Assembly: GCF_040802235.1 (NCBI RefSeq)
Contig: NC_133168.1
Location: 32,321,759 to 32,385,758, forward strand
Reading direction: 5' to 3'
DNA length: 64,000 bases
DNA from: Manis javanica
Lineage: Eukaryota > Chordata > Mammalia > Pholidota > Manidae
The notes below the pieces were generated by a model. That model saw nothing but the letters and a program-made list of their open reading frames with translations. It ran no database searches and was not told the origin of the DNA. The translations under genes and the position numbers were made by a program. Numbering within the stretch: position 1 is the stretch's first letter; each line of letters opens with the position of its first letter. Of the stretch, positions 12,201-24,888 are shown piece after piece.

Positions 12201-12560
12201 ACTTAGAAAGATATTTAGCTAAACTGTTTAATGGTAGCTTAAGCAAATAACGGCTTGTTTTTCTCATAAAGCAAGAATGCTAGAGATAGGTAGTTGCTCA
12301 CATAAATAATAATGGCTCAGAAAATTAGGGTCTATGTCTTTGCAATTCCCTTGGTATCTCCCACATACATAATAACTCAAGGTCAATAGTTGTGTACTGC
12401 TGCTCAAAGCATATCTGTTCTTGAAAAGCAGGAGGAAAGAGGGCCTTTACCAAATCCAATCCCTTTTATCATGAGAGCAAATGGTTTTTAGAAAGTCCTT
12501 TAGCACACTTTCCATCTCATTGGAATCAAGTGGATTTCAAGGATACCTCCATTTGCAAAA
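12200..12560 (-). repeat. Unclassified ancient interspersed repeat, copy 1
   Basis: The segment around 'tagcttaagcaaataacggcttgtttttctcataaagcaag' shares a diverged layout with stretches at 38092, 44178 and 59505. The shared order is a 'gcttaaac-aataag' start, a 'tttattttctcata' A/T run, and then a pyrimidine-rich body. I believe all four descend from one old mammalian repeat but cannot name it. Orientation is assigned only by analogy with LTRs whose AATAAA appears as tttatt on the plus strand. Confidence 0.4.
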
Positions 12561-12699
12561 AAAGAAAAACAAAGTTGAATTAAGATTGCAATGCTTAGCT
12601 TAAACTAATTGTAACCAATTGCATGGTCTCTCTACATCCCTAAAAAAACTCAAAGTTTTGTTATCAATTGAGAAGTTGGAAATAGGTACTGGTTAAGCA

Positions 12700-12980
12700 G
12701 GTGAGCCTGAAGCCTATCAAAACGCCCTATTCCAGGACCTCTATGGGATGACCATTCTATGGAGGAGCCCATGACCCAAACCTAGCTGACAGAGCCCTTA
12801 GACGAAATTGTTCAAACTTTCTGGTGAGGCTGCTGCCTGTAGTTAGGCTAAGCCTAATAAAGAATCTTGTACTAGAGAAGGAAGCTGACTTAGAAGTCAG
12901 ACAAGAGATAGAAAGAGAAAATCCAGGTGGCACTGAGGTCACTGATTCTTACAGAGTCATTAAGGTCAGTTTCATATCTA
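12700..12980 (+). other. Possible old LTR fragment, weak
   Basis: A stretch with 'ggctaagcctaataaagaatcttg' looks like the R/U5 part of an LTR: an AATAAA followed by a T/G-rich segment. I found no matching inverted TG/CA ends or duplication. An unrelated non-coding origin is equally possible. Confidence 0.2.
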
Positions 12981-13159
12981 TCCTTGATTATGGGAGCCAA
13001 TCAATTCTGTTATGCTCAAAGTAGATCAATTTAGATTTCTACCCTTTGCAACTAAAGACTCCTGACTAATCTATTTCTTAATAATGTTTCCCTGCTTCCA
13101 TCAGTGCAGCACTGAGCCCTTACAATTATTTTTCTCAAATGCAAATTTAAAACCTATGA

Positions 13160-13386
13160 TGTTTTCCTCATTACCTGCAATATAATAAAAAGCAGTTTAG
13201 TATGTTAAGAGCTTTTCATAACCTGGCTCAGAAATCACACAGAAATCTGTGCTTTGATCATATAAAACTCTTAATTTTCCTGGTATACTTCTCTGTCATG
13301 ATCTCCTTTACCTGGGATGCCCTTTCACTTTTTGTCCAACTAGTCAGCACCAGCCAATTCCTCAGGACCCAACTCAGCATAACCAG
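13160..13386 (+). repeat. L2 LINE, left half, interrupted by an LTR
   Basis: The text 'cctttacctgggatgccctttcac' and 'caattcctcaggacccaactcag' follow the L2 3' region (ctctgcctggaacgctcttcc...). The homology stops at 13386, where the solo LTR begins, and appears to resume at 13807. Confidence 0.6.
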
Positions 13387-13802
13387 TGTCTTGTCAGAGG
13401 TTTCAACCCCTGGCAAGTTCACTCTAGGTTCACTGAGATGGAATCACAACTGAGCGTTGCAGGTAAAAGGGTTTACACCAAACTTTACTCTCATGGTGGC
13501 AGGTCAGCCACTAGAATCCCATTCACTCAGAGCAAGTCTGCACGTAGTAAGCAGGCCTCCAGGCCTCTCTCCCCCCATAGCCATCTCAGTCTCTGTCCTC
13601 AGCGCTGCCACCACACCAGCCTCTGCTCTCCTGCAGCCGCGCAGCCCCAGAGCACTGGGTGGAGCACTTCATATAAAGTCAGTAATAACTCATGGCCCAC
13701 ACATGCACAAGCATACTCGTGTGAGCATGGTATGTGCACAGTGGGCAAGTATCTTAGGGCCAGATGAGGATCCTGGCTGTAGTAACTTCCATTTTCCCCA
13801 CA
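13387..13802 (-). mobile_element. Solo LTR of the same ERV family as 26444-31902
   Basis: It aligns along its length with the two LTRs of the provirus at 26444-31902 and the solo LTR at 57191. Shared blocks include 'tgtcttg' at the left end, 'ggcaggtcag', 'agagcaagtctgcac', 'cagagcactgggtgga', 'cttcatataaagtca' (TATA on the minus strand) and 'cattttccccaca' at the right end. The length is 416 bp. The flanks read ACCAG on the left and CCAGC on the right, a 4-bp CCAG match that I take as an eroded duplication. No internal sequence remains, so it arose by LTR-LTR recombination. It splits an older L2. Confidence 0.85.
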
Positions 13803-13806
13803 CCAG

Positions 13807-14030
13807 CTTCTATAGCTTCCACTGGCCTATAAAGTATACTCAGACCTAAACACGTATGCACACCTGCATGTCTTTTTCTCAGCTCCAACATCCCTGTTAC
13901 ATCCCTTTATCACAACATGGGTTACATTGTAGTATACTTATTTGTAGCTAAGTGTGAGCCCCTCAAGGACAGGGACTGAGAAAATTCAGTGACTGTTTGT
14001 TTAGTTGAAATCAGTAAAATATTTGCAGAA
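13807..14030 (+). repeat. L2 LINE, right half
   Basis: The sequence 'taagtgtgagcccctcaaggacagggactgagaaa' is the L2 3' signature (tgagctccttgagggcagggact). It lies on the same strand and in the right order to be the continuation of the L2 broken at 13386. Confidence 0.7.
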
Positions 14031-17000
14031 GCAGAAAAAGAAAGGAACTCCTAAATCCAACTGAAATTTTCTCCCATTTGGCTTATAAATAGTTAAATTG
14101 CTCAGTGCCTTTTTCTTGAATTGTTATTAAAGTCAGTTCCCATCTTGGGACAATGTTACTAATATATTATAATTTAAAGAATGTGTCTATGCATAATAAA
14201 CTTGGTATTGTGTTTTAGCCCAACTTTTAACAGGTGAAAAATATTTTGATAATTTGCTTCTGGAAGCTATCCTCCCATATTTATTTAGAGCTCAATAATT
14301 ATCACTTCTATATTTCTATAATACTGTATTGATTAAGATTTAGAGTTGCATGAGACAACTAGTTGTGTGTCCAACTAGACCCCTAACATGAAGTTGGCAT
14401 TGGTCCATTGTCCAATAGCCTTTGACCAAGCTTTTTTTTTAATTGAGGTATAAGTGACATAAACCTAGTTCTTTATCTCACTGTGAATTCATCTAACTAT
14501 AAAGTTTCATCCAATCCACAATTTTTAACCTTGATCTTAAGCATTCAGAAATTTTGGAATGACATTGAAAATACATATATAAATATGTCTGTTTTAGAGA
14601 TGAAGAAATCTAGTTTCAGGAAAACCATGTGACTTCTGAAAGCTTATGAACTGATGAGTGAGAGGGCCAGTTCAGTCTCCTAATTCTAAATCCAATGATT
14701 GTTTCATTACACAAAAAGTCCATCAATGGAGGTGCTGTCAAATGTCCTATGAAAATGAAACACTGTACCTACAGCATATTTCTTATCTACTACTCAATAA
14801 AGGTCATTTAATTAGGAAATCATGTTTCTTTGGTATGATTTGCTGTCAATGAATCCACAGAATTTCTGAGCAATCACAGTTTATTTTTTATATGCTTACT
14901 AACCATCTGTTAATAATCTAGTTTAATCCTAAATGTCTCTTCTGGTTACCCAAATGCTTCTACTCAGAGCATTTGCTCAGCTTTTATAATCCAAGAAACT
15001 ATAAAACTTCCATTTATTTTTCACTTTGTAAACTTTTTTTATTAAAGAGCTGTATAACCCAAGAAGGCTCAATATGACTATGGAAATATCAATGAACAAG
15101 CTTAACACTACCATAATTCAATTTTAATTTTAATCTGAGAAATATTCTCTCTTAAACTAAAATTTAAGCTTAAAACTGGTATAAGTAGTTTTAGCATTAC
15201 TACATAAGAGCTTACAGGCAAAAATCCATTTTGGAAGAAGACTATGCATTTGTCTTGAATTTGCATGCATAGCAAACCTACTGTTTATTTTGATTGAGAT
15301 TTTTATGTATTTTGCATGTTTGGAGGGATTGTGGAGATTGGGGTAGGGGACCAAAGCACTGCCCCCAGCCACCTTTGATGTTGCCACTGGATCCTGGCCA
15401 GTTACTTCACATGCCTGAATTCCCATCTCTTCCCAGTGATGTGCTTGCTCAGCATTCAAGACCAAGAACTGAACAGAAGCCTGCTAATTGTCCAGACCAC
15501 TAAGGTCTGGTTGCCAATTGGCAGTTTCCCCTGGAATAGTAACTCATTGCTCAGTGAGAGAAGTCACTGTAGACTAACCTGAAACACTTCCATCCTCCAA
15601 GGGGAGCACAGCAGAGGGACTGAAATACTTTGCCAACCAGAAATCTGAAGACTTAATTTCTCCAGGGAAATGCAACCTGCTACACAAGCCAATAAAATCA
15701 CAAACCAAGCAATCCAGACTATAAAATACCTCTTTGTAAAATTCACACTGTGATGTAGGTAAAGAATGGATCTATCCTTAAACCTCATTTTCATAGGAAA
15801 AGAAAGAAGCAGCTTTACAAGGTAAACTGAGAAAGTTAGTAAGTCAGTTTTCAAATGAGAAGTTCTTTGGGGAACAAATAAATGATATGTCCAGTCCTGG
15901 TACATATTATACCTCTTGCCCAATTTTGCATATATGCTTCATAACTGATTATATATATTATAGATACACACACACACACACACAAGTGTAATTTAGTGAA
16001 GAAAACAAGATAAATGCAGGAACCCTGTTCCTTAGCTGTCAGGTTAATGGGACCCAAAAGGAATACCACTCAGTATAAACCCATCTCCTAAGCTTATAAG
16101 CTTAAAGACATTTCCTTCATTTAATATTGTAAGGCCCACTCTGAGGCAAGACCCTAGCCAAGTCCATTCATGGTGGGGTCAAGTTCATATAATTTTTGCA
16201 TCTTGGAATTCCTTTCTTTTGGAAAGGAATATAGATACAAAGATGCCTCTAATATGGGAACAACGAATAACTGGGAAGGAGAAGCTCAATTTCATGATTT
16301 TGTCTGTTTTTGATGAAGCTACGATGAAGTGAGGAGAACTATGGCTTCATTTTCTATATGTAGGTCTTAAGTATTTCAAATATCTCTTGGTGAGACAACT
16401 TTCTTCTGTTTTATAAACAGTCTCTCAAACACCAGTGCAGGCATGCCCCTGAAATTGTAATTTTCATAATCTAGGGGTGATCCTAGACATGACTTTTAAA
16501 ACTCAGTTAAGATAATCAGCCATTTTCATACTTTTCCAGGACTTAGAAATACTATTTTATGAAATTTATGAGTCAATAAAAGGAACAGTATACCAATGTT
16601 TACTTATTTATTTTTCTAATAAGATGTATAAACTAATTATTTTAACTTTCTTGTTTTTTCTTCAATTTCTGAAATTGTTGATACAGTGAAAGATTGTTAA
16701 ACACAAGTATTCACAGAAATATGTTAGGTTTAAGTATTCTATTTTTGGATAACCAACAACAAAACTATTATTTGCCTGTTTTGAAGTGAAATAGTATCTC
16801 AAATGTTAAGTCATGACTGTTTTCAGAGGCAGGGGGCGTTCCTTAATGTGGAAACTAAAGAATTAGCATTAGGAGTTTAGAGATTTTCAACTCTCAAAAA
16901 ATCATTTTCTTGTGTATGCCCTGTAAGTTTGCCCACAGAGTTAAACACTTAGAAAAACATTTTGCAAAGAAAAATATGAAATGCTTGTTCATGGGAAAAT

Positions 17001-17481
17001 TTACTACACCCAGGAAAAGATAAATGGTACTTAAGAACTACTGTTTAAGAGTGAGATGTTTGTTGAAATAAGGGAACCTAATTGTCAAAAATGATGAGAA
17101 ACAAATGTGAAAAGCCCTGTGTTTGGAACTCTGGCTACATGGAGTGTTTAAACAAGCATATGCTGTGTTTCAAAAGAAGAGACATCGTTTCAGAAGTTGC
17201 CATTTTTTGGAAAAAAATATTCAGGGTAAGAGTGGAAAAAATAGTACGTTTACCAAGGATTATGAAACAAGAAACCAGGAACATGAATGCCAAAGCTGTC
17301 TTCCTGAAACATTGGAGATCCACTTTGACATCAGTTTAGTTTTTGTATAATGTTCAGTGACATCATAGACCAGTCCTGCCGAAGGCATGTGCTAGAGAAC
17401 TGCTGGAGATAGCATATGAGATATATAGCTCTGCTAGTCCAACTGCTCGATCTTCCTGAGGTTTCACTGTTAATTTCCAGA
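14031..17481. other. Non-coding A+T-rich sequence
   Basis: No gene or clear named repeat is visible apart from a CA microsatellite at 15966. The open frames at 15157-15465, 15564-15923 and 17082-17339 lack domains, use a random-looking composition and overlap one another on both strands. Confidence 0.5.
15966..15984. repeat. (CA)n microsatellite
   Basis: A perfect CA dinucleotide run of about nine units next to an A/T-rich stretch. Confidence 0.95.
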
Positions 17482-17735
17482 GCATACTAGGCTTTCTCAG
17501 ATCTGGCACTATTGACATCTTGGGAGGCTAATTCTTTGCTGAGGGAAGGCTGGCCTTACACTGTAGGGTGTTTAGCAGCAGCTCAAGAACTCTGGCCTCT
17601 ATACACGAAATGCCAGTAGCAACTTCCACCCAGTTGTAACAACCAAAAATATCTCTGAACTTCTAAATGTTCCCCAGGGCGGGAGCTTGGTGGAGGGTGG
17701 AGGCACTTGCCCTTGTTTGAGATCTGCTCTTCTAG
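17482..17735 (+). mobile_element. hAT-type MER DNA transposon fossil
   Basis: The text matches a well-known non-autonomous mammalian hAT element. It runs 'tggcactattgacatcttggg', 'aattctttgctgagggaagg', 'gtagggtgtttagcagca', 'tggcctctatacacgaaatgccagtagca', 'cagttgtaacaaccaaaaat' and 'aatgttcccca'. The ends are eroded inverted repeats. No transposase frame is present. The subfamily name is left open. Confidence 0.8.
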
Positions 17736-17864
17736 AGAACAAAACACTGATTTAGGGTCCTCAGATAAACTGTGGTTTGTGTATCTGAAAATGTTCCCGC
17801 AAAGATGCAAACTTCATGGGACCAGGACAAAATAATCTTAGTCACGCTAATAAAGGCTTGTGAA

Positions 17865-18040
17865 TTGATGACACTATTATTCTCATGTAATAAGCACTGT
17901 TTCTGGTGCTTCCCCAGATTTTGGTCCTGGCTCCATAACCAAGGCTTATTATCTGACCTCTCTAAGCATCAGTTATCCTCATCACAAAATGGGGTCAATA
18001 GCTATCTCAGAAAATTGTTGTAAGTAGTAAATAAAGCAAG
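17865..18040 (+). repeat. MIR SINE
   Basis: The sequence reads in the MIR plus orientation: 'tggtcctggctccataac', 'tatctgacctctctaagcatcagttatcctcatcacaaaatgggg' and 'agctatctcagaaaattgttgt'. This matches 'cctctctgtgcctcagtttcctcatctgtaaaatgggg'. Confidence 0.85.
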
Positions 18041-18059
18041 CTTCTTAATATATTGGTAA

Positions 18060-19440
18060 ATCACCTAATAAATCATTACTTGTTATTATACAGCACAATT
18101 CATATTCAGAAACAGTGGAACAGATAAATAAATCATCCCAATTTTTTATCCACTAATCCCATCAGGATTGACAGATCTCATTACCTGGAACAAGTTTGAA
18201 TAATCATGCAAAAGGACCTACAAATAATTAGAGCTCTTTTCAGATTTTATTTTGATTTTCCTTTACTTACCCTCTTGTTAGATGCACATTAGTCACTTGT
18301 CTCTGTGTCATCAGCCCACAGTTTTTGTCTTCAGTAGGAGTGTCCAGTAAAATAGACAACATCAATTTAACAGCAGTTTGACAAACCACAGATCTGTTTC
18401 AATGAACACACAACATGCTGAGCTATGTGCATTTAGGAACTGGTGAATTTTAACCAAGAATATCTAATTGAGGGCCCATCCAATCACCATAACATAAGTG
18501 TTCCCTTCAAATCATGGAGGGATTCAGATGGTTCACAGCTTCACTTTAAATAGAAATACACCAGCCACAGGAGAGAGGATGGGAAGGACCTCAGCAGGCA
18601 AGAACAAACAATGATTCAAGAGACAAGAAGTGACATGCCTATCTGGGGTGTTTCCTGCTTATTTCTGCTGAAATTTTTCCAAAGATCATGTTGCCCAGGA
18701 TTGTGAAAGGGGACCAATGACTACTATAAAGACAAAATATTCTTTATGAAAGCTTCCCAAAGGGATTAGGATGTTTACCACACTTGGAGGGTGGCCAAGC
18801 AAGCATAAATTCCAGCACAACGTGGAGAAGTGGTCAAGTTTATGGCCTGGGGTCTGTACAAAGGGCAGGCATGCTGAGTAGCCCCCCCTGAGCAGGGCCA
18901 CCCAGAGAGCTCTTTGGGTGGGGGCTCTGAGTGAGGGGAAGATGGTCACTCCTTTATGGTTGCTTCCCTGGGGGAGTCTCTCCATCCACTAGCTGTGCAA
19001 CCTCAAGAAGGCCTCACCTGAGGAAGACCTCTGAGGTCTGCGCTTGGCATAACCAGCTAAGCCAAAGGTAAACCCTATTCCCACCGCTCAGCCTCTCCAG
19101 GTCAGTGATGTCTACGAACTTATACTGGCTATTTGTACTAATTTATACCCTCCTAGGAGAAAAAATCAGAAAGACAACTCACATCAGCTTAGACCACAGA
19201 AAAATTTAGTGACTCAATTGAAGGAAGAACTGACTCAGGAAAAAAAAACCCGATCAAAGGAGACACCACAAGCTGAGTCCTACAACTCAGTGAAAGTGTG
19301 GAATGAGCATTTCTTAGAAAAGGAGACTGCTGTCTTGGGCAAATGAAACCATAGATGTTTACTCCAACATTCAGTTACTTCCCACAGATAATCTTGATGT
19401 ATAGCAGCATCAATGCTTTAACTCAGGCCCACTGCCTACT
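18060..19440. other. Non-coding sequence, nothing recognised
   Basis: No repeat or gene could be named. The 99-codon minus frame at 18686-18985 has no recognisable domain and no continuation in neighbouring frames. Confidence 0.5.
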
Positions 19441-19605
19441 TTCATAAATGAAGTTTTATTAGACACAGCCAGGCGCAATTATTTAGGTATGATCTATGGC
19501 TGTTTTCACCCTGAAGTGGCAGAGATAAACAGTCTCTGTAAAGATTGTGGAGCCTGCAAAGCCTATATCTACTATCTGACTCTTTACAGAAAAAATTGCA
19601 GAAAT
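19441..19605 (-). mobile_element. hAT-Charlie fossil, same family as 62954-63158
   Basis: The order 'aagttttattagacacagcc', 'tatggctgttttcaccctgaagtggcagag', 'cagtctctgtaaagattgtgg', 'cctgcaaagcctatatctactatctgactctttacagaaaa' is the reverse complement of the element at 62954-63158 and of the well-known 'gggccagatagtaaatattttaggcttt' mammalian hAT repeat. The terminal part is eroded. Confidence 0.8.
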
Positions 19606-20377
19606 AATTTTCCCAGGGAATGCTTAGATTTAAAATTCAGCTTAAATAAATCCAAAATGGTTCCATGTTTGACAAATCTTTCTAGTCCCTAAATGTTTTC
19701 TTCAAAAGAATATTGGTCCTGTATTTATTCCTGTACTTATCCTGAAACATTTAGTTGTTTATTCCTCCTCTTTTTAAAGGCTAAAATATATGAGGCAATA
19801 TAGTTACATTTTTGACTCATCTTACATTATGTAGGTTGAATAATTTATAAACAAATAACTAGGCTTCCCGTCATCCTAAATATTCAAGAATCGCATATAT
19901 TATGGTTATAGTTCCCTACTTCAGTTGTTTATTTCTTAAATAACAAACTAATTTCAAATCACAAACAGTGAGGAAAGATCCTTTCATATATTTAAACCTC
20001 TTGCAAAGTCTACATAATCTGGATAAGATTTAACAAAAGTAAATGCCAATATTCTCTCTGATTTAATTATCACTGGTTAAAATAATCATATTTTCCCCAG
20101 GCTTGACTTTGATGCCCCTGAACTTGTTTACAACTCAAGATTTCAAAAAAGACTGGTGATAAAGGCTCTGTAAGAGATTTCCTTCTAGTCTTCACTTTCT
20201 CTCTATAATTGCTAAAATTGCCTGGTAATCCCACTGGACTGTCAGGAAGAGAAGGTTCCTGTGGATTTCTTAATGTGCTATATAGTCCATGCCATATTTC
20301 CTTTGACATTTCCTCATATTCAGTGACTTAAAATGACAAAAGAAAAGGAGGTAAAACATACAGTACAATAAGAACAT

Positions 20378-20396
20378 TCAATACAATACAATACAA
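20378..20396. repeat. Short ATACA tandem run
   Basis: About three to four units of 'aatac/atacaatac' are visible near 20378-20396. It is simple sequence of low information. Confidence 0.6.
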
Positions 20397-20524
20397 GAAG
20401 AAAATTTGACTTGTTTTTGCCTCTAAAAATTTTCTTGGTGCTGCAGTTCAGGTTATAAATTATTTTCAAACAATGGGAAACTTAACTTAAAAAAGGTTCA
20501 TTTTATTTCAGAGACAACTAAGCA

Positions 20525-20900
20525 GCTCACAAGAACTTTTACTGAGGATTTGCTGTATTCAAGCAAAGCACTGTTTGGGGCTGTGGTGGTTATAAGAATG
20601 TCTAAGACAACATCATCCCTCAAGATACTCCCAATGTAAAAGGAAGATAGATACACTTCAAATCACATATTGAAAATAAGGGTTTTAATGGAGGAAAAGC
20701 AAAGGGTTATGGGAGCATAGAGTAGAGAGCAATTAGTACCAAACAAGGTAGGGAGCAAGATGTCCATAAAATATTTCACAGGGAACATGCATTGGAATTC
20801 AGTCTCAAAACTTCTGATGTGTGTGAAAGGTGGAGATGAGAACGCGGGCTCACTGAACTTCAAGGAGAGAGGATATTTCTTGAAGTATCAATGAGCAAAG
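20525..20900 (-). repeat. L2 LINE 3' region, minus strand
   Basis: The run 'tttgctgtattcaagcaaagcactgtttggggctgtggtggttataagaatg' followed by 'catccctcaagatactcccaatgtaaaa' matches the L2 reverse complement (tgccaggcactgttctaggcactggggatacagcagtga...ctcatggagcttacagtcta). The copy extends into more diverged L2 sequence to about 20900. Confidence 0.7.
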
Positions 20901-20934
20901 TACATGAACAAAGGCAAAGACACTTGTGCACCTC

Positions 20935-21095
20935 TATTAGCTCATTTACCACAGTACATTGGGATTCTTTGTTCATGGGTCTGCCTTTCCCACCAAACTT
21001 TAAGTTCCTAAGAAAGGGACACATCTACTTCATCATTGTTTTACCAGAGCTTCACATGTAGGTGTCCCTTGAATTCAGCAATGATTCAATAATGT
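20935..21095 (+). repeat. L2 LINE 3' end, plus strand
   Basis: The sequence 'aactttaagttcctaagaaagggacacatctacttcat', then 'accagagcttcacatgtaggtgtcccttgaattcagcaatgattcaat', is the L2 terminal pattern in plus orientation. It sits back to back with the preceding minus-strand L2. Confidence 0.7.
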
Positions 21096-21214
21096 GATGT
21101 AATCCATTTCTTATTTAACTTATTTCAGTTGTAATTCGAGTTTTCCAAAATTCAAGCTCTAAAAAATATTCTAAATTTTAATCACAAACTCAAGTTTTCC
21201 AGTTTGCCAGGACA

Positions 21215-21340
21215 CTACATTTTACCCCTCAGATCCTCAGTTTCCTAATCTATAAATTGGAAATTGGGGTGAAGGGTGGTCATTGTATGGGGGGGAATAA
21301 TAATACATCACAGAGATGAGAGAACACATATGAAGCACTA
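21215..21340 (+). repeat. MIR SINE fragment
   Basis: The piece 'agatcctcagtttcctaatctataaattggaaattgggg' followed by 'aataataatacatcacagagatgagag' matches the 3' half of MIR in plus orientation. Confidence 0.7.
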
Positions 21341-21459
21341 CCTACCTCCATTTTGGACCCAGGAGATAATTAATTTCATCTCATTATTCTTTCGTAAAGA
21401 CCAATAATTGTCTTCCATGTGCTCAACACATAGAAATTTCTAAAATTGTATCCTAAGGA

Positions 21460-24400
21460 CCTATTTTCCTTAAGAGCCCCTATAAAAGTGTTCCATAGTT
21501 TAATGTAATTGGGAAATGCTTATCCATGGTCACCCACACCCACCCCCTGCAGAGTATAGGCCACATCAGCATATTCATAGGCTCAGAGAAGTCCTATAGG
21601 GAATAAGTCTGTTTAGCTTTATTTAGCCCAATGTTCTTCAAAGTTACTTGACCACAGGATTTTTCCCATAGTACTTTCTGGACTCAGATCTAAAGAGAAC
21701 ATTCTGGACTCATCACTTTCACTCTATTGCCCACCTCACAAATTGTTGCCCTTATTCACATCTAATCGCATAAGTAGAGACAGCAGGAAGGTAATTTCTA
21801 TTGTTTTGTTTTCTGGCTCTGAACAGCTGTTTTCTTGAGTCATATGTCCTGTTCTCCTAAGTGTTGACTTAAATACTCCTTCATTAACATTGAGCATTTT
21901 TTAAAATCAAAGCAAAATAATTAGGGGCCTGTTATCTTAAGGTTTAGTTTATAGTATTGTCTTTACAAAAAAGTATGTACTATCTGGGTTTATTTATTTT
22001 ATTTTTAATGCAGAGATTTTAGAGTTTCAGGAAAATCCCCTTAATGACTCACACCACCCATGGCTATCTGGGACTCCATTCCTACCCTCACCACCATCAG
22101 GAAAACAGCCCAGCAGTGTCCTTCAGCAAGCAGCTAATGTGTCCATGTGGGATTCAGGCCTCTTTCATCACAGTTTCACTTTTCACTTATTTTACTTTCA
22201 CTATTACCCATTAGCCTCTGAGTATATTTTCATCTTGCAGAAAACATCATATGTAATAAGGCCGCCTCTTTTCTCACATTGTAAAACTAGTAGAATAGAA
22301 ATATCTTTCATAAGCTCAGAAGTCTAGTAAAAGACAAAAACAAAAAACTGCCATAAAGCTTTTATAAAAAGTAGTAAGAAAACACTAGATTAATTTAAAA
22401 TATACAAATATATTTTTTTAAAACTTAATGAGAAATATTTTCACCTTCTCCTCTTTTCTGTGTTAGTGTCCCAGACCAGATCCAGAGTTCCTTGGTAGCT
22501 GAAGGAGCACATACAGGGACACTGAGCCCACACAGCAAGCTTCAGTCTAACTTTCCTTTATACCCCCAAAGCTTAGGATAGTGTGCATAGTGCACTCTCA
22601 AATATTATTGATTGAACTGAACTGAATTTATCTGAAAAGTTAAAATTTCCAGTGGGAGTTATTCCCGGAACAGCTAGATTTTTTAAGACTAATGAACTTT
22701 AATTGCATTATCAACTTTCTGAGTCTTCACAGGAGTAGAATCTTAGTAAATCAGTAGAAATAATTTTTTTTAATGTGGCCCAAATGTTCTGAAACTTAAG
22801 CCATTCTTGATGCTTAAACATACAAAGAAAAATTAAATGTATTTTACATTTGTGTTAGAAACTCTTTTAGTTTGATAAGTAACATAGTGATTATTCAGAA
22901 TTAGCAACTGGGTATTATCTTGATCTTCTCAACTTTCAAGAAAAGGGATAGGAGGAGAGAAAGAAAGAGAAAAGAGGAGAGGATGTAGAGAGAGATGGGG
23001 TGGGAAGGAATGACAGGGAGGAAGGAGCAGGGAGAAGGAAGGAGAGAAAGACTGAAGAAGATGCTGTCAGCAAGGTTTATTTGTTTGTTTCAAATAACTT
23101 TGGCAGTACCAAAGGAAGAATTTAAATTAAATTGAATTCCTCTATATCAGTTTTCCTCAAACTTCATATTTTTTAGTCAATTTCAAAGAAAAATGTTTAT
23201 AATAAATTTTTCTTTACCATTAATCCATTATCAATAACATAAAAGCATCCCAAAATAAAATAATGTAAAAAAAATGAGCGTCACTGAATTTTAAAACTCT
23301 TTTCCTCATATTTGCTTCTGCATTTATTGCTGCTGAACTTTTACAAACTGCCTCACGGTGTGGAGGCACGTAAGGTCCATATCTGACATTTGCTCACAAG
23401 CTGAACATCAGCCCAGACTCTTTTCACTTGGACTCGCCTGCCTGTTCTTCTGTGTGCTAAGAGTAGACCTCAAACCATACTATTTCTCTCTAACCACTTA
23501 AGGTAAAACTGTCTTTTACATAGCACTCCATGATATCATTTGGCTTCTATATTGCAAAAACAGGCAGTTTATTTATGTAGTAAATCCAGCCCTATTTTTT
23601 CTCCATTACTCTGTAACAGTAAGTACCTAACTTCACTTTTTTGGTGTCAAACCAAAATCTCAACTTTTTAAATAATTAAAGAAATGAAAGTCTTATTCAA
23701 TAAAAAGCTTTCTATTGCAAAGCATCATTGAAAAAGAAAAGTTGTGTTATTACACAGCTGGCAAAAGGACTTCATCTGGATGGCCACCTCATAACAAATG
23801 CTATTTTGACACTAAAAGTTAAATACTAATTCCAGTGTATGAGCTTTCAGAATTAATACAATAGTAACACCAAGAGAGACTCTGAGTCTATACTTACCTT
23901 CAGGTGATTCGGCATATAATCTACATATGTTTTTTGATTCATTGAAATGAAAACAGATTAGAAAAGAAGTTCTCATAGAATTTGCATAAACTGAAGAATA
24001 CATCAGAATATTCAAATTTGAAACAATACTGCTGTTATAGATGTACAGTATTGAACACTGCATTTATTTTTAAAATAATGATCCTTAGATATTTTTGGAC
24101 ATTTCAACTATCAAAGAAACTCTGCATTTGAATGACGATTTTCTAAGGTAGGAAAATATTTTGTTTTTGAAAGGTTTTGTTAAACAATTTTTTAACTAAA
24201 GGGTTATTTTTCTTTAAAAGATTGTGTAATTTGAAATTTTAGTTTATCAATACATTCCACTTCCCAGGAGATTTCTTCTATTGGATTTCAGTTGCCAAGA
24301 CTTGTATAATTCAACTTCTGAGTAGAGAATCATTCATCAATAACAAGAAAGCTCACTGTAAAGGTTTGTAATATTTTCTATAATTATTTTGTACTTTTCT

Positions 24401-24662
24401 TAACATAGTTTTTAAAATAAGTTTGTAACTAATAGGATTTCTTTCATTCCTTTGTTCTCCTTTCATGTCTAAAACTTTTCTTTTACAAGTCATATTCTTG
24501 GCTTCATACTTCTGACCATTTCCTTTTCTTCCAAGTTGGATTTTTCACTTGGTGATGTAATCATTCTTTCAGGAAAAGTGTCACTTTATCTGAATATGTC
24601 ATCATTCAAAATTTCTGCATCCACAGAAGACTGAAAACAGCAAAATATCAATGTGCAGAAAA
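21460..24662. other. Non-coding A+T-rich sequence with a purine tract
   Basis: No gene or named repeat is visible apart from the GA-rich tract at 22940-23060. Open frames here (22139-22327 plus, 23812-24063 minus) have no recognisable features. Confidence 0.5.
22940..23060. repeat. GA-rich polypurine tract
   Basis: About 120 bp are almost pure purine on the plus strand (AGGAGAGAAAGAAAGAGAAAAG and similar), with only a few interrupting pyrimidines. It is a degenerate (GGAGA)n/(GAAA)n low-complexity block. Such tracts can adopt triplex or altered structure in vitro, but no function is implied here. Confidence 0.85.
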
Positions 24663-24672
24663 AGAGCTATGC

Positions 24673-24888
24673 CACACACACTATAGGTCACGGGGAAGGC
24701 AGTATAGCACAGAGAAGGTAAGTAGTGACTCTATAGAATCTTACTACACTGATGGACAGTGACTGCAATGGGGTGGGGGGCCAATAATATGGGTGAATGT
24801 TTAAATGTTAAAGCCACAATGTTGCTCATGTGAAACCTTCAAAAGATTGTATATTAATGAAACCTTAATTTAAAAAAAGAGAAGAAAC
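24673..24888 (+). mobile_element. 5'-truncated L1 (3'UTR only) with target-site duplication
   Basis: The segment matches the minus-strand 3'UTR of the L1 at 28651-31880, seen in reverse: 'cacagagaag', 'atcttactacactgatgg' and 'acagtgactgtaatgggg' all have counterparts. It ends in an A-rich tail (24871-24888). The 10-bp AGAGCTATGC occurs directly before (24663-24672) and after (24889-24898), the footprint of target-primed insertion. Only about 200 bp of the 3'UTR was copied. A short SINE that uses this L1 tail is the alternative, but I see no tRNA- or 7SL-like head. Confidence 0.85.
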
